DNA of 64,000 nt from Ziziphus jujuba (GCF_031755915.1 NC_083379.1:22816001-22880000); one strand, 5' to 3'. Counted from the stretch's first letter, positions 21,549 through 33,410 are shown. A program made the numbers and translations. The notes: generated from the letters alone by a model not told the origin.

Positions 21549-24540
21549 TTAATGGGTTTCTTTTCAATCCATATGTGGTATGGTGGTCATTTTGATTTTA
21601 ATTCATTTAGGAATTACATGGGTGGGAAAGTGAGAATTTTTGAAAATTGTGATTCCAATACAGCCAACATAATGGACTTGAAAGACATGGTTAAATAGAT
21701 AGGATACAATAAATTTAAGCTATGGTATTGAAGGCCTCATATCATATTACAGTGGGGTGTGAGACCATTAGAAATTGATGAGGATGCATTGAAGTTGGCT
21801 GATTTGAGTAGTAAATATGGAGTGATTGATGTTTATGTCGAGCTTGAGGATAGAGATGAGAATGAACTAATAAATGAAGCAGTTACCATTGGATGAACCA
21901 GTTCTTTCACCATTAGATGATTTAGTTGATTTATTACTGGAATCTCCAACCGATGAACTAGTGGATGATGAAACTAGAAGTGAGTTTGTAATGTTGATAC
22001 AAATGTTGATGTAAAAGAAGATGATGATACTTGATTACATGAAAGGGTTGAAGACCAAGAAGATAAGGACAAAGAAGATGATGACAATGCTTGGTTATAT
22101 GAGAAAGTTGAGGTCGAAGGCATTGTTAATGTTGGAAATGCTACTGGGAGTTCTGTTAGGAATGCAAAATCAACTGATGTTTGGCAGAATGTTGATAATG
22201 CTAGGCAGAATGCTGGTAATGGTTTTGGTAGTTTTGTTGGGAGTGCAGAAGGTAATGCTAGTAGGAAAAATGTTGGGAATGGTGATGGTAGTTTTGCTAG
22301 AAGTACAGAAGGTAATGATACTAGAAAAAATGTTGGGAATGGTGTTGGTGGTTCTTTTGGGAATGCCAAAAATGGTCATGCAGTTGGGAATTGTAATGAA
22401 GGAAGTGTTGGTAGAGATGAAATTGTAAACAATCAAGCCCCTGCCTTTGTCTCTAAGAATGGTAATAGTATGGGAGAGGTTAATTGAGATTCTGATGAGT
22501 TTGTCAGTTTGGCAAGTTTTGATGAAGATATGGATACAGTGACAATCCCTATTTATAGTTTAGTGGATGACCAGTTGAAACTTTCAGTTGGAATGAAATT
22601 TTCTAGTCAAATAACTTTTAGGGAATACTTGGTGGACTATACTTTGAAAGGTTGTTACAATATTAGATTTACAAAAAGTGCCTCGTGGAGGGTTACAGCG
22701 GTATGTGAAAATGGTTACTCTTGGAATTGCGTACTTCAAATATGCAAAGAGAAGAGACTTTCCAAATCAAGACTTTATAAGAAGAGCATAAATGTATAGG
22801 CAACTCAACAAGGTTGGTTAAGAAGTATTTTAATAATTTTAGAGAAATTCCTAAGCTAAAACTTGCATATTTTCAATAAAAGGTTAAGTAGGACCTTATA
22901 GTTGGCATATTAAATTCATAAGCATATAGAGCAAGGGTAAAGAGTAATGCATAGGTAGTAGGTGATGTGGCATAACAATATAGTAGGTTGTGGGATTATT
23001 GTGCTGAGATTTTTATAATTAATCTTGGAAGCAATTGTAAACACAAGATAGATAGAGAAACAAGAAAATATATTTTTAAAAGTGTCTATATTTGTTTAGT
23101 AGCATGCAAAAATGGGTTCAAGACTGGATGTATTCCATTCATTGGATTGGAAAGGTGCCATTTAAAAAGTAAGTATGGAGTACAGCTTTTGTCTACTGTT
23201 GGAAAAGATTCAAATAAGCAAATGTATCCAATTGCTTATGCTGTGGTTGAGAATGAGAACAAGGAATCATAGATTTGGTTTCTTAAATATTTAATGGACA
23301 ATATTAAGTATGCCGATGGAGATAAGAAGTTTACCTTCACGAGTGATCAACAAAATCTATGAGTTATTCCTTTTTTTATAAGCATATTGGTTATTAATGA
23401 CTTGCAGCTGTTGTTTATTACTAGCATTTTAATGTTTTGTTTGACTCATAACATTTACTGTTACACATTTTTTTTTTGCAATTCAACATTTATTACCAAT
23501 ATTTATGTTACTCTTACAAAAAACCTAGGGGCTAGTTCTTGTAATTGAAGAGTTTATGCTAGTGTGGACGATCGGTTTTGTGTTAGATACCTCCATGCAA
23601 ACTTCAATAAGCTATATAAAGGAAAAATAACTTAAAGTTTTCTTTGGGATGTAGCTAGGGCAAGTAAGGCACCCAATTTTATGATGAAAGTTACATTTTC
23701 AAAAAGGTAGACAAGAAGGCAGCTAAGTGGTTGCTAAGAATGGATCCGAAACATTGGGGTAGACATGCATTTAGAGATGACATTAAATGTGATTTACTAA
23801 CGAATAATATCAATGAGTCTTTTAACTCTTGGCTTTGTAAGGGGAGAGATAAACCTATTATATACATGTTAGAATATATAAGACAGAAGTTAATGTTAAG
23901 GATGAAGAAGAATAGGGAGATTATGAGAAAATCTGATAACAAGATCCATCCATTACCTCTCAAAAAGCTAGGATAGATGAAAGTGGATAGTAGGAACTGC
24001 TAGCTATATTAGGTTGGTGGTTAATTGTTTGAGATATAAGATCATACAAATAAATTTATGCTAAATTTACAACAACACTCGTGTAGTTGTAGAAACTAAG
24101 AAATATGTGGTGTCCCATAGCATGCTGTTTCATACATTTTTTTTTCCATGAAACATGACCCAACTGATTAGATTGACCCTTCATACAATATAGTTGCCTA
24201 CATGAGAGCTTATGAACCTATTATTTTTCCATTGAGTGGACCAAAGATGTGGACAAAGACTTTAATTAACCTTGTATACCCTCCCCCACATAAAAGGGCT
24301 ATTGGAAGGCCAAAAAGAATGAGAAGGAGAGATCCATTTGAGAAGGATAATGCACGATGTATAAGAGGACCAACAGTCAGGTGCAAAAATTATTGGGAGT
24401 GGGGACACTATAAGAGGTCATATAAGCAAGCTATTGCTAAGAGACAAAAAACTTGGCACATTGGGAGAGAGTTTGAGCACGAGGCTACAATTGATATGGT
24501 AATATTCACATTAATTTGTACATGTATATACATGTGTAGT
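21549..24540 (+). pseudogene. MULE transposase (mudrA-type), decayed
   Basis: Domains appear in the usual order. An N-terminal PB1-like segment (21549 to about 21870: GGHFDF, NYMGGKVRIFENCD, VDVYVELED-like) is followed by an acidic and Asn/Gly-repeat linker (about 22030-22490), then a MuDR DNA-binding region (22509-22799: VGMKFSSQITFREYL, IRFTKSASWRVTAVC). The MULE transposase core lies at 22985-23330 (YIFKSVYICLVACKNGFKTG, ERCHLKSKYG, YPIAYAVVENEN) and its later part at about 23700-23976. A C-terminal knuckle region (about 24180-24540) reads CKNYWEWGHYKRSYK, where two of the three cysteines have become tyrosine. Many stops and frameshifts split it. Its C-terminal tail lies beyond the copia insertion at 31394-31651. 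Confidence 0.85.
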
Positions 24541-24607
24541 TGAATGAGTAATTGTTACATGTTTGTTACTTATGTTGGGAGGTGATGAAAATGATGGCAC
24601 AGTAAGT

Positions 24608-24612
24608 GGGAA
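24608..24612. other. Copia target-site duplication GGGAA (left)
   Basis: GGGAA immediately precedes the left LTR and recurs at 30708-30712 right after the other LTR. Confidence 0.92.
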
Positions 24613-25358
24613 TGAAAGGATTAGGGCAAGGTTAATCTAAAAAGAATAAGGTTTTGAAAGGTTTGGAAATTGATGTGGAGTTTAGATGTTCTCGGCTTAC
24701 TTTGGTTAAGTTGCTGGAAAATTTTCTAGTTTTGGCCGGTTTGTGTTTCTCTTGGTTTCAAAATGGAAACTAAGGTATTTTCTCCAAAATTCAATACAAT
24801 ACATTCATTAGATGTAATAAATACTTATAGCATACAAAATAGGTATGAAATCACACCATGGATGGTTCTAAACACCAATACAAAAGAAGTCCTTCATGGA
24901 GAAGCAAAACACATGTGTAAAGTAACTTTGCCACATACTTCATGATATATTGACAAGTGTTGTTGCCTCATTAGGTACTTCATGTTGAAGTAGTTGTCAT
25001 GCATGATGACACATGTCCTTCCATGCATTGGATGAGAGAGAGGCCGAATGGTTTGGCTCCTTGTCATCAAGTAGCTTCCATGTCACCATCTTAGTCACCA
25101 AGGTGCTTTCCATGTCATTAAGGTGCTTCATTTCCCTAAGCTTCCTAATTCTCTAATTTGGCTAATACATATTAAATAACACATTTTGATGTCTTTGTGC
25201 ACCAACTTAACAAGCCTAGAATACAATACAAAATGATTTAATCAACTACCTAAACAAAATACAAAACAAACTAAGGAAGTTGCTTCTCGACCAAGGCATT
25301 AGGCTTGGTCTCGGGTTTGGTTTGTTTATGGCTAACAATTTGCCATGATTCTCTAACA
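24613..25358 (-). repeat. Copia 3' LTR
   Basis: 746 bp, the same as 29981-30707 apart from scattered differences, and bordered internally by a purine tract. A solo copy is at 48650-49392. Confidence 0.93.
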
Positions 25359-25371
25359 CTCCTCCTTGGCA
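25359..25371 (-). promoter_or_regulatory. Copia polypurine tract
   Basis: On the minus strand CCAAGGAGGAG directly precedes the 3' LTR, the primer position for plus-strand DNA synthesis. Confidence 0.85.
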
Positions 25372-25439
25372 ATGTTAGGCATGATGTGTAGAAGAATCCT
25401 AAGCATTTGAAGTCTTTCTTTTGCCAATGGTTTTGTGAG

Positions 25440-28400
25440 AATGTTAGCCAGTTGGTCTTGTGTTGAACAATGCATCAAATTGATTTTTTTTGTTTCTTTC
25501 AGCCTCACGGATGCTATGGTACTTCACAGGAATATGCTTCTTATATGTTGTACTATATTTTTGGTGATGGCTATGGCTGAAGTATTGTCACAATAAATGG
25601 TGGTTGCATTTCTTTTCTTGCAACCCAAATCATTAAGCAATTTCCTTAGCTAAATTGCTTGATTTGATGTTGTTGTGGCTGAGATGTATTTGCTTCTGCT
25701 GTTGATTGTGCCGTGGTTCCTTGCTTGTGTGAAATCCATGAAAATGGACCTGAATAAAAAATAAACAAATATCTAGATGGTCCCTTCATGTCTTCCAAGC
25801 TACCTGCCAATCACTATTACAATAGCCAACTAATTCATACATGTTGCCATGCTTATATAAGATTCCAAAGTTGGCCCTGCCCTTGACATACCTTAGGACT
25901 CTTTTCGCAGCTTGGTAATGGTTTTGAGATGGTGCACTCATGAACCTTGATAGCATACTTACAGTATACATGATATCAGGTCTTGAAGCACACAAATAAA
26001 GCAAGCTTCCAATTAGGCTTCTATAAACCAAAGCATTCACTTTCTCACTTCCATCATCAAGTTCGAACTTGACATTTTGAATCATTGGTGTTTCAACAAT
26101 CTTGGCATTTTCTAGTTGAAACTTATCAAGCAAATTCAAAGCATATTTTTCTTGAAATAGAATTATACCTTTACTTGTTTGCTTGATCTCCAAACCTAGA
26201 AAATAATTCATTATGCCAAGGTCGGACATCTCGAAGGTTTCTATCACTTTATCTTTGAATTTTTGAATGCCTTCGGTATTTGCAACCTGTTATTAGCAAA
26301 TCATCAACATAAAGAGAAATTACCATTACATCTTCATGTGGGTTGGTTTTGATATAGAGTGTAGGCTCATTATCACTTCTTGAAAAACCTAATGAGTGAG
26401 GTAGTCATCAATTCTTACATACCAAGCTCTTGGACTTTGTTTGAGCCCGTACAAGGCTTTATGAAGCTTGTACACTTTCTCCTCCTCTCCTTCTATAAAG
26501 CCTTTAGGTTTCTCAACATATACTTCTTCTTCTAAAATACCATTTAGAAAAGCTGATTTCACATCCAAATGATATATTTTCCAAGAATTATTGGCTGCAT
26601 ATGCAAGTAAAAGCTGAATGGTTTCATGTCTTGCCACCGGTGCAAAAGTCTCCATGTAGTCTACACCATATTGTTGAACATAGCCTTTAACAACTAGCCT
26701 TGCTTTGTATTTGTTCAAAGTGCCATTAGAGTTTAGTTTTGTTCTAAAAACCCATTTGACACCTATTACATGTCCTTTCTTTGGTCTCGGCACCAAACTC
26801 CAAGTTTTGTTCTTTTTTCATGTGAAGCTCCTTCTCCATTGCAGCTTGCCATTCTTTGTATTGTGAAGCCTCATTATGTGTTTTAGGATCAGGTGTTGCC
26901 ATCCTTGCACTTGCATAAAGTTCTACAATTGATTTTGTGCCTCTTTTCCCAACATATTCTTCATTGGCCGGGTCATCATCATCGATAACATCAAAATCAC
27001 TTTGATCAGTGGAAGGATTTCTTGATTGAATATAAGTGTTTTCTTCCATGTTATGCTCCTTCCAACTCCAATATGAGTTCTAATCTACAGTAACATCTCT
27101 AGAGACAACAACTTGTATCTTAGATATATCAAAGATTCTATAGCCCTTTGAAATCGAGCTATAGCCTACAAATATACCAATACTTGCTTTCTTATCAAGC
27201 TTGGTTCTTTTGGAGTCATGGAGATGCATGTAACGAATACTTCCAAAGACTTTTAAGTGAGCAATTGAAGGTTTAAAATCATACCACAATTCATTTGGAG
27301 TTTTAGACTTAATTGCCTTACTTGGAACTTAGTTTAGGAGGTATGCATTTGTATTGGCAGCTTCGGTCCAAAATTTCTTTGGCAAGCACTTCTTAAACAG
27401 CAAGCATCTTGACATCTCCATGACGGTTCTATTATTTCTTTCACTCACTCCATTTTGTTGTGGTATGTATGGAGTTGTGAGTTAGTGTATGATGCCATTT
27501 GTCTTGCAAATATCTTGTAAAGCTTTGAAAATGTACTCTCGACCATTGTCAGTTTGAATCACCTTGATGGTTGTTTGTGCTTGGTTTTCTACAAGTGTTT
27601 TGAACTCGTCAAATATGGCTACTGGTCCTGATTTTTGTTTGAGGAAGTATATCCAGCACTTTCTAGAATAATCATCAATAAAAATGATAAAATACCTCAT
27701 CCCTGCATGAGTTGCTTCATTCATTGGTCCACACGAATCCGAATGCACCATTTGTAACTTTTCCTTTGCTTTGCCGAGTGTTGTCAAAGGAAATGGTTGT
27801 CTTTTGATTTTTCCAAGTTGACATGTTTGGCAAACAACTTCATCTTCATGGATTTGTGGTAAATTCTCAATGATTTGTTGAGTATGCATTTGCTTCATGG
27901 TGTCTTCTTGAACTTTGGTATTCAAAGCCATTTGATTTTGTTGATTAAAATCAATTACAAGACTATTATCTTTCATATGGACAACTAATACAATTTTGTC
28001 ATCCTTAGATATTTCTTAATTTGTATCTAAGAATTTCAAAATGTATCATTTCTTCATAAGTTGTGGCACACTAAGTAAATTTTCGAACAGATTTGGTAGA
28101 TATAAAACATTGGTAATTTGAATTGTACCTTTTAGTGTTTTAATGACCAAATCTCCTTTTCCTTGTGCCTCCATTTGTCCATTTGCTGTCCTAATTTTTG
28201 TTGCAATTGTTGAGTTAAACTTGACAAACAAGTCACGGTTGTTGCACATATGATTTGTGCAGTCGCTGTCCAAAATCCATTTGTCTTTGGTTGTGGTTGC
28301 AAGATTGCAAGTTGCTGTAAAAGTATGCTCATGCTCTCCATTTAATTCTTCGGGTTCATGAGCTTGTCTTGCTTTATGCCTTTGGTTCCTTTTCTTGTAA

Positions 28401-28440
28401 ACTCTTTCCATGTGATCGAATTGCTTGCAAATCTTGAATT
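25440..28440 (-). pseudogene. Copia gag (3' part)-protease-integrase-RT-RNase H polyprotein remnant
   Basis: On the minus strand come, in order: a broken CCHC knuckle (CIMCKKR.HTVKICWW, about 28510-28450), a protease region (WILDSDCTNHM, where the usual motif is DSGCTNHM, about 28280), and GAG-pre-integrase with CQTCQLGKIKRQPFP. The integrase (about 27800-27300) keeps its acidic triad contexts HSDSCGP, QTDNGREY and NGVSERNNRT. Then come RT ([61 protein letters not shown] and, after a frameshift near 26390, LYVDDLLITG) and RNase H ending in LTKP-like LAKERLQML text near 25400. Frames break at about 28040, 27480, 27300, 26750, 26390 and 25786. Confidence 0.9.
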
Positions 28441-28692
28441 GAGCATTCGGCCTCCACCAGCATATCTTAACCGTGTGTTATCGCTTCTTGCACATTATGC
28501 AAGGACCATAGGTCATCTTGTTCCCTCTTTGGTTGGTGATCTTCTTGCCTCTATTTTACCTTTTGAAAAGGCCTTGGTTGCTGGATTGTTTTGCCTTTGT
28601 TATTTGTTACAAGGGTTGCTTCACTTGAGCTTATTCACTTTGTAGCCGAAGATTCCTCCTTTGTTTCGTGGCTTGCAAGGCATTGATCAATT

Positions 28693-28877
28693 TGAAAGGA
28701 TTAGGGCAAGGTTAATCTAAAAAGAACAAGGTTTTGAAAGGTTTGGAAATTGATTCGGAGTTTAGATGTTCTTGGCTTACTTTGGTTAAGCTGCTGGAAA
28801 ATTTTCTAGTTTTGGTCGGTTTGTGTTTCTCTTGGTTTCAAAGTGGAAACTAAGATATTTTCTCCAAAATTCAATTT
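28693..28877 (-). repeat. Extra internal LTR 3'-end fragment
   Basis: This repeats the first ~183 bp (plus-strand sense) of the flanking LTRs, starting TGAAAGGATTAGGGC and ending ACTAAGATATTTTCTCC..., in the same orientation. It directly abuts the palindrome. Confidence 0.9.
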
Positions 28878-29010
28878 GCAAACCTTTCAAAACCTTGTTC
28901 TTTTTACATTAACCTTTTCCTAATCCTTTCAAATTGGTATCAGAGCTTTATTTCTATAAATCCTTGTTCAAAACCGATTGGAAAATACACAAAAACACAA
29001 ACAGTTTTCA

Positions 29011-29470
29011 AATGGCATGCTCACACTTTTCAACACCTTCACCTCCTATATTTGATGGCCAAAACTATCTTGTTTGGGCAATTAAAATGAGAGCCTTCTT
29101 CAAGCTTATGACCTTCGAGAGCTTGTTGAAGTTGATTATGAAGTAGAACCATTGAGAGCAGGTGCTATAGTGAATCAAATCAAACTTCATAGTGAAGAAA
29201 ATTCAAGACCTTTCAAAACTCTCACAGCAATACAAGCTGCTGTGACTGATGATATCTTCACTAGAATCATGACCTGTACAAATCCTAGACAAGCTTGGGA
29301 AAAGCTTCAAGAGGAGTTCCAAGGAAGTACAAGATCAAGATAAATGCAGCTGCTAAACCTTAGAAGAGAATTTGAAAATTTGAAGATGCTGGAACTTGAA
29401 ACTGTGAAGGAATTCTCAAACAAACTTATGAAGATTGTTAAGCAAATCCGATTACTTGGTGAATCTTTGC
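29011..29470 (+). pseudogene. Copia gag N-terminus, inverted copy
   Basis: It starts MACSHFSTPSPPIFDGQNY and runs through the UBN2-type region AWEKLQEEFQGSTRSR, then a stop in place of the expected Gln, then LNLRREFENLKMLE and VKEFSNKLMKIV. It ends at the palindrome centre. It is preceded by a PBS (TGGTATCAGAGC, about 28936) and an inverted LTR edge. Confidence 0.88.
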
Positions 29471-29900
29471 TTGACAATCTTCATAAGTTTGTTTGAGAAT
29501 TCCTTCACGGTTTCAAGTTCCAGCATCTTCAAATTTTCAATTCTCTTCTAAGGTTTAACAGCTACATTTATCTTGATCTTGTACTTCCTTGGGACTCCTC
29601 TTGAAGCTTTACCCAAGCTTGTTTAGCAGTTGTACAGGTCATGATTCTAGTGAAGATATCATCAGTCACAGCAGTTTGTATTGCTGTGAGAGTTTTGAAA
29701 GGTCTTGCATTTTCTTCACTATGAAGTTTGATTTGATTCATTGTAGCACCTGTTGTCAATGGTTCTACTTCATAATCAACTTCAACAAGCTCCCAAAGGT
29801 CATAAGCTTGAATATAGGCTCTCATTTTAATTGCCTAAATAGGATAGTTTTGGCCATTAAAGATAGGAGGTGAAGGTGCTGAAAAGTGTGAGGATGCCAT
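29466..29900 (-). pseudogene. Copia gag N-terminus, original copy
   Basis: The start codon at 29900 gives MASSHFSAPSPPIFNGQNY-like text, then IKMRAYIQAYDLWELVEVDY and the UBN2 segment TAIQTAVTDDIFTRIMTCTT. It ends at the palindrome centre and does not continue into the gag C-terminus, so gag is physically interrupted. Confidence 0.85.
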
Positions 29901-29965
29901 TTGAAAACGGTTTGTGTTTTTATGTATTTTCCAATCGGTTTTGAACAAGGATTTATAGAAACAAA

Positions 29966-29977
29966 GCTTTGATACCA
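29966..29977 (-). promoter_or_regulatory. Copia primer-binding site (initiator tRNA-Met type)
   Basis: Minus strand TGGTATCAAAGC, three bases inside the 5' LTR. It matches the family consensus TGGTATCAGAGC with one change. Confidence 0.88.
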
Positions 29978-29980
29978 ATT

Positions 29981-30707
29981 TGAAAGGATTAGGACAAGGT
30001 TAATCTAAAAATAACAAGGTTTTGAAAGGTTTGGAAATTGATTTGGAGTTTAGATGTTCTTGGCTTGCTTTGGTTAAGCTGCTGGAAAATTTTCCAGTTT
30101 TGGCCGGTTTGTGTTTCTCTTGGTTTTAAAGTGGAAACTAAGGTATTTTCCCCAAAATTCAATACAATACATTCATTATATGTAATACATACTTATGGCA
30201 TACAAAGTAGGTGTAAAAGCACACCATGGCTGGTTCTAAACACCAATACAAAACAAGTCCTTCATGGAGAAGCAAAACACATGTGTAAAGTAACTTTGCC
30301 ACATTCTTCATGGTTTGTTGACAAGTGTTGTTGTCTCATTAGACACTTCATATTGAAGTAGTCCTCATGCATGATGACACATGTCCTTCCATGCATTGGA
30401 TGAGAGAGAGGCCGAATGGTTTGGCTCCATGTCACTATTTTAGTCACAAAGGTGCTTTCCATGTCATCAAGGTGCTTCATTTCCCTAAGCTTCCTAATAC
30501 TCTAATTTGGCTAATACATATTAAATAACATATTTTGGTGTCTTTGTGCACCAACTTAACAAGCCTAGAATACAACACAAAATGATTTAATCAACTATCT
30601 AAACAAAATACAAAACAAACTAAGGAAGTTGCTTTTCGGCCAAGGCATTAGGCTTGATATTGGGTTTGGCTTGTTTATGGCTAAAAATTTTCCATGATTC
30701 TTTAATA
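29981..30707 (-). repeat. Copia 5' LTR
   Basis: 727 bp, in direct orientation to 24613-25358. Its outer terminus is mutated to TA (minus-strand 5' end). GGGAA follows at 30708. Confidence 0.92.
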
Positions 30708-30712
30708 GGGAA
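30708..30712. other. Copia target-site duplication GGGAA (right)
   Basis: Exact repeat of 24608-24612. Removing the insertion rejoins MULE sequence that reads ENDGTVSGN followed by LTRMALASIVPST. Confidence 0.92.
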
Positions 30713-31393
30713 CTTAACAAGGATGGCACTTGCATCTATAGTTCCTTCTACAGTTGTAAGTTTGCTCTCTAATTTTCTGCCTCTACTTTTAGTTATTAGT
30801 TTTGTCTTCAATGTGAATAATGCAGCCTTTTTTATCAATACAATAGGTTTTAAATATTAAATATTGGTGTTTATCAATTTAAAAACTTTTGCTTATATAG
30901 CGTGTCGACCATGTTGCATATTTATTTATTAGTTACCTAATATTGCTAAATTTTATAATTTAGTTATACCTGCAAGTGCATAGTGTGAAGAGTTTGGACA
31001 TGGTTGTTATATTTAAGCTGTCCCATGCTTGTTATATTTAAGCTATCATGGTACCAATGCCTGCAAGTGCTTTAAAATTGCAGTTTTCTGAGTTTTACTG
31101 TGTAGAGTAGCATTATGTTTCCCGTTTTATGTGTGTATATCAATGATTTTAAGTTTCAACATTCATTCTTATTATGTGTAATTGGAATGGAAGCATTCTA
31201 CTTGTTATTAATACTTCCAATTAATTTAATCACTTGGCTTTTTAAGCTTTGCTTGGGTCGGCTGCTATAGATGTGTAAAATGTTCAAGTCTTTTATTAGC
31301 TTTATGCTTGTAGTGTGATTGATATTATGTAGCTTTTGTTTATGGCCTTGATGTAAACTGTTGTTTCTAAATAATCACACATACTATTGAATT
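30713..31393. other. MULE intronic or non-coding DNA
   Basis: A short open stretch follows the insertion point and ends near a TTGTAAGTTTG donor-like site. The rest is T-rich, with a TTATACAG acceptor-like site just before 31414. Confidence 0.45.
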
Positions 31394-31651
31394 TTGTTTA
31401 AGCATATTATACAGATAACCATAAAAAATACAGAGATAGATAGAAGGACCTCAGCTGAAATACAAGGAAGAGGAAAAGGCAGAGGGAAATTGAGAGTAAA
31501 AAGAAGTGGATGTAGAGGCATTTCAAATGATGACGAACAAACTCAACCAACAAAGCCAGAGGCAAAAGGCAGTACTCAACCACCATCTTCTAGAAAGACT
31601 TTTAAAGGCAGATGCAAAGGAAAAGAGAAATCAATATTGCAGCCAAATTAA
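31394..31651 (+). pseudogene. MULE transposase C-terminal tail exon
   Basis: It encodes a basic Gly/Arg/Lys-rich tail (ISAEIQGRGKGRGKLRVKR) and a Pro/Ser/Thr-rich end, then TAA. Its place downstream of the knuckle region and its composition fit the tail of mudrA-type transposases. No domain is recognised. Confidence 0.5.
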
Positions 31652-32535
31652 AAATGGGGTTAAGATATTAGGGTGGTGTTAAATGCTATTGATGTGTTGG
31701 GCATTATAGTATGTTTTTGTTGCAACATGTAGCATCTATGTGGACATATTAAACAATTGTTAAATGGTATGCAGGTGTTATGGGGATTGTTAGGTCATGA
31801 CAACCAAGTATTTTTAGTGAAGTAGCTTTATTTTATACTCTGTTATTATATTAGATAGGGATAAATACTATTTTGTGCTTAATAATATATTCACATATAT
31901 AATTTCCCAATTATATTCAAATTAATGTTAGTTTGAAACTTCCCCATAACTTATGATTAAACAAGGATTATTCTTATTTTGTCCTCAAAAGTCTATTGAT
32001 CAATGAATATAAAACTATTTGAAAAATGTCTTATTTTGTTTGCAGAAAGTATTGATCTAGTTTTAATTATGCTCAATGATCAATATAAACAATTTGGCCC
32101 TTATTAGTTAGGAGCAAAACAATATAAAAACCAATAAGTTACTAAACATGATGCTCTTTAATTAGACTATATGTCTATTACATAGGAACATAGACAATTT
32201 GATCCAAAAATTAAGATCAAAACGACATAACAACCATAAGTTAGTAAACAAAATCATTTGTAATTATACAATATTTCCGTTACAAAGGAAATCAATCCTC
32301 CATTGTACATTACATAAAACACCTTCTATTGAACATCCATTATCTAATGCCGAATTGGATACATCATTGCAACTAAAAGACATTGAACATTCACCCACAC
32401 ACTATACCAGCCATTACTCATTCAAATACAAATAACCTTTGTCTGTGTTATGTCTACAACTACAGCCACTCTAGAGAAACAACATAAAAATGATCATAAT
32501 TCCTATTAATACAATGTATAACTTTCTAATTTTGA
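31652..32535. other. Non-coding interior of the MULE between convergent genes
   Basis: AT-rich, with no exon recognised. It likely holds the two 3' ends. Confidence 0.4.
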
Positions 32536-32539
32536 TTAC

Positions 32540-33410
32540 ATAGTTGTTAACTTTGCCTTCAAGTTACGAACATATTTTTTTCCATATGCTTATTCCAAGA
32601 CATCCCATTTTCCAACTTTGCCCCATAATCTTCTATTGTTAGTTTGTCATACAACTTTTATTGCTTATATGCTAGAATTTCATCCTTCAATTTTTGAATT
32701 TTCCTTCTTAAATGATCAAGCATATCTTTTGCATTATCTGATATAGATGCACCAATCCTTTTAAAAAAATTATATCCTCCAGTATCCTACAAACATTAAC
32801 AATAACTGGGTAACAATTATCATCAACTATGACGTTAGTACTTATATATCTACATATATATATATATATATATATGTAGATATTGCAGCCAATAATGAAT
32901 TATCAATTTGGGAATTTAAAATGGAATTTAGTAAGTTCTACAATGCACTCTAAGCTTCCAGGATGGTGTACTAATTCAATATTTAAGAATGAAAATTCCA
33001 ATGTATCCAATTAAAATAAAGAATCAATTAACTTAAAACTTATTATTTTACTTCCTTTCTCTACCTTTTACATTTTCCCCAACCATTGAATATTTATAAG
33101 TTCATCAATTAAATGTTCTGATTCTGCTGTAGTCAAGAAGATATTATTAATGGATTTGAAATATCATGTGAGATTGGTTGAGAGTTGTAAATTCGAGTGG
33201 GATTGGTGAAAATTTTGTACCGATAACAACCATGAAATAGAAACTATTTTCTAAGTTAGATTCATCATATACAGCCCGAAATCATATTTCAAATCGATAA
33301 AACCTCCTCCCAAGATTAATGTTGGTCATTGACGCTTTCACTGCAATAAGTCGTGGTCTTTTACAGTTTCATAACAAATCTGTTGAATAAATCGAGCCGT
33401 TAGAAGACAT
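32540..33410 (-). pseudogene. MULE-borne GRF-type zinc-finger protein, decayed
   Basis: From an ATG at 33410 the minus strand gives MSSNGSIYS..., then a Cys-containing NCKRPRLIA and the conserved NLGRRFYRFE, the GRF zinc-finger signature N-x-GRRF-x-x-C with the Cys changed to Phe. About 420 bp further on, after a TTTGTAG acceptor-like site (32789), an exon encodes GGYNFFKRIG and a coiled-coil-like MLDHLRRKIQKLKDEIL. Small GRF-plus-coiled-coil proteins are often found antisense to mudrA in plant MULEs. In-frame TGA codons show decay. Its function in the element is not known. Confidence 0.65.
32852..32876. repeat. (TA)n microsatellite
   Basis: An uninterrupted TA tract, flanked by an inverted ATATCTACATA/TATGTAGATAT pair. 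Confidence 0.9.

Larger units (their letters stand above)
28878..30033. repeat. Large palindrome: inverted duplication of the copia 5' region
   Basis: The left arm (28878-29446) and right arm (29466 to about 30033) are reverse complements with scattered mismatches, around a 19-bp spacer. Each arm contains about 55 bp of the LTR end, the PBS and the gag N-terminus. The left arm therefore encodes gag on the plus strand (29011 onward: GQNYLVWAIKMRAFFK, NQIKLHSEEN, FKTLTAIQAAVTDDIFTRIM) and the right arm encodes the same segment on the minus strand. The left gag copy has a small deletion after MRAFFK that shifts the frame. Confidence 0.92.
24613..30707 (-). mobile_element. Ty1/copia retrotransposon, full-length but rearranged
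   Basis: Two LTRs (24613-25358 and 29981-30707) in direct orientation flank the element. The 5-bp duplication GGGAA is exact. On the minus strand the order is 5' LTR, PBS, gag start, inverted copy of gag start plus PBS plus LTR edge, an extra LTR piece, gag-pol, PPT, 3' LTR. The LTR starts TGTTAGAGAATC in the 3' copy but TATTAAAGAATC in the 5' copy, and ends AATCCTTTCA. It is inserted in the MULE transposase gene. Stops and frameshifts make it non-autonomous. Confidence 0.93.

Noticed and set aside
22021..22428. Met/Leu/Val-rich plus-strand frame
   Set aside because: It is an out-of-frame reading of the Asn/Gly-repeat linker of the MULE transposase.
28358..28645. Plus-strand frame of 95 codons
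   Set aside because: Antisense of the copia gag region. No motif of its own.
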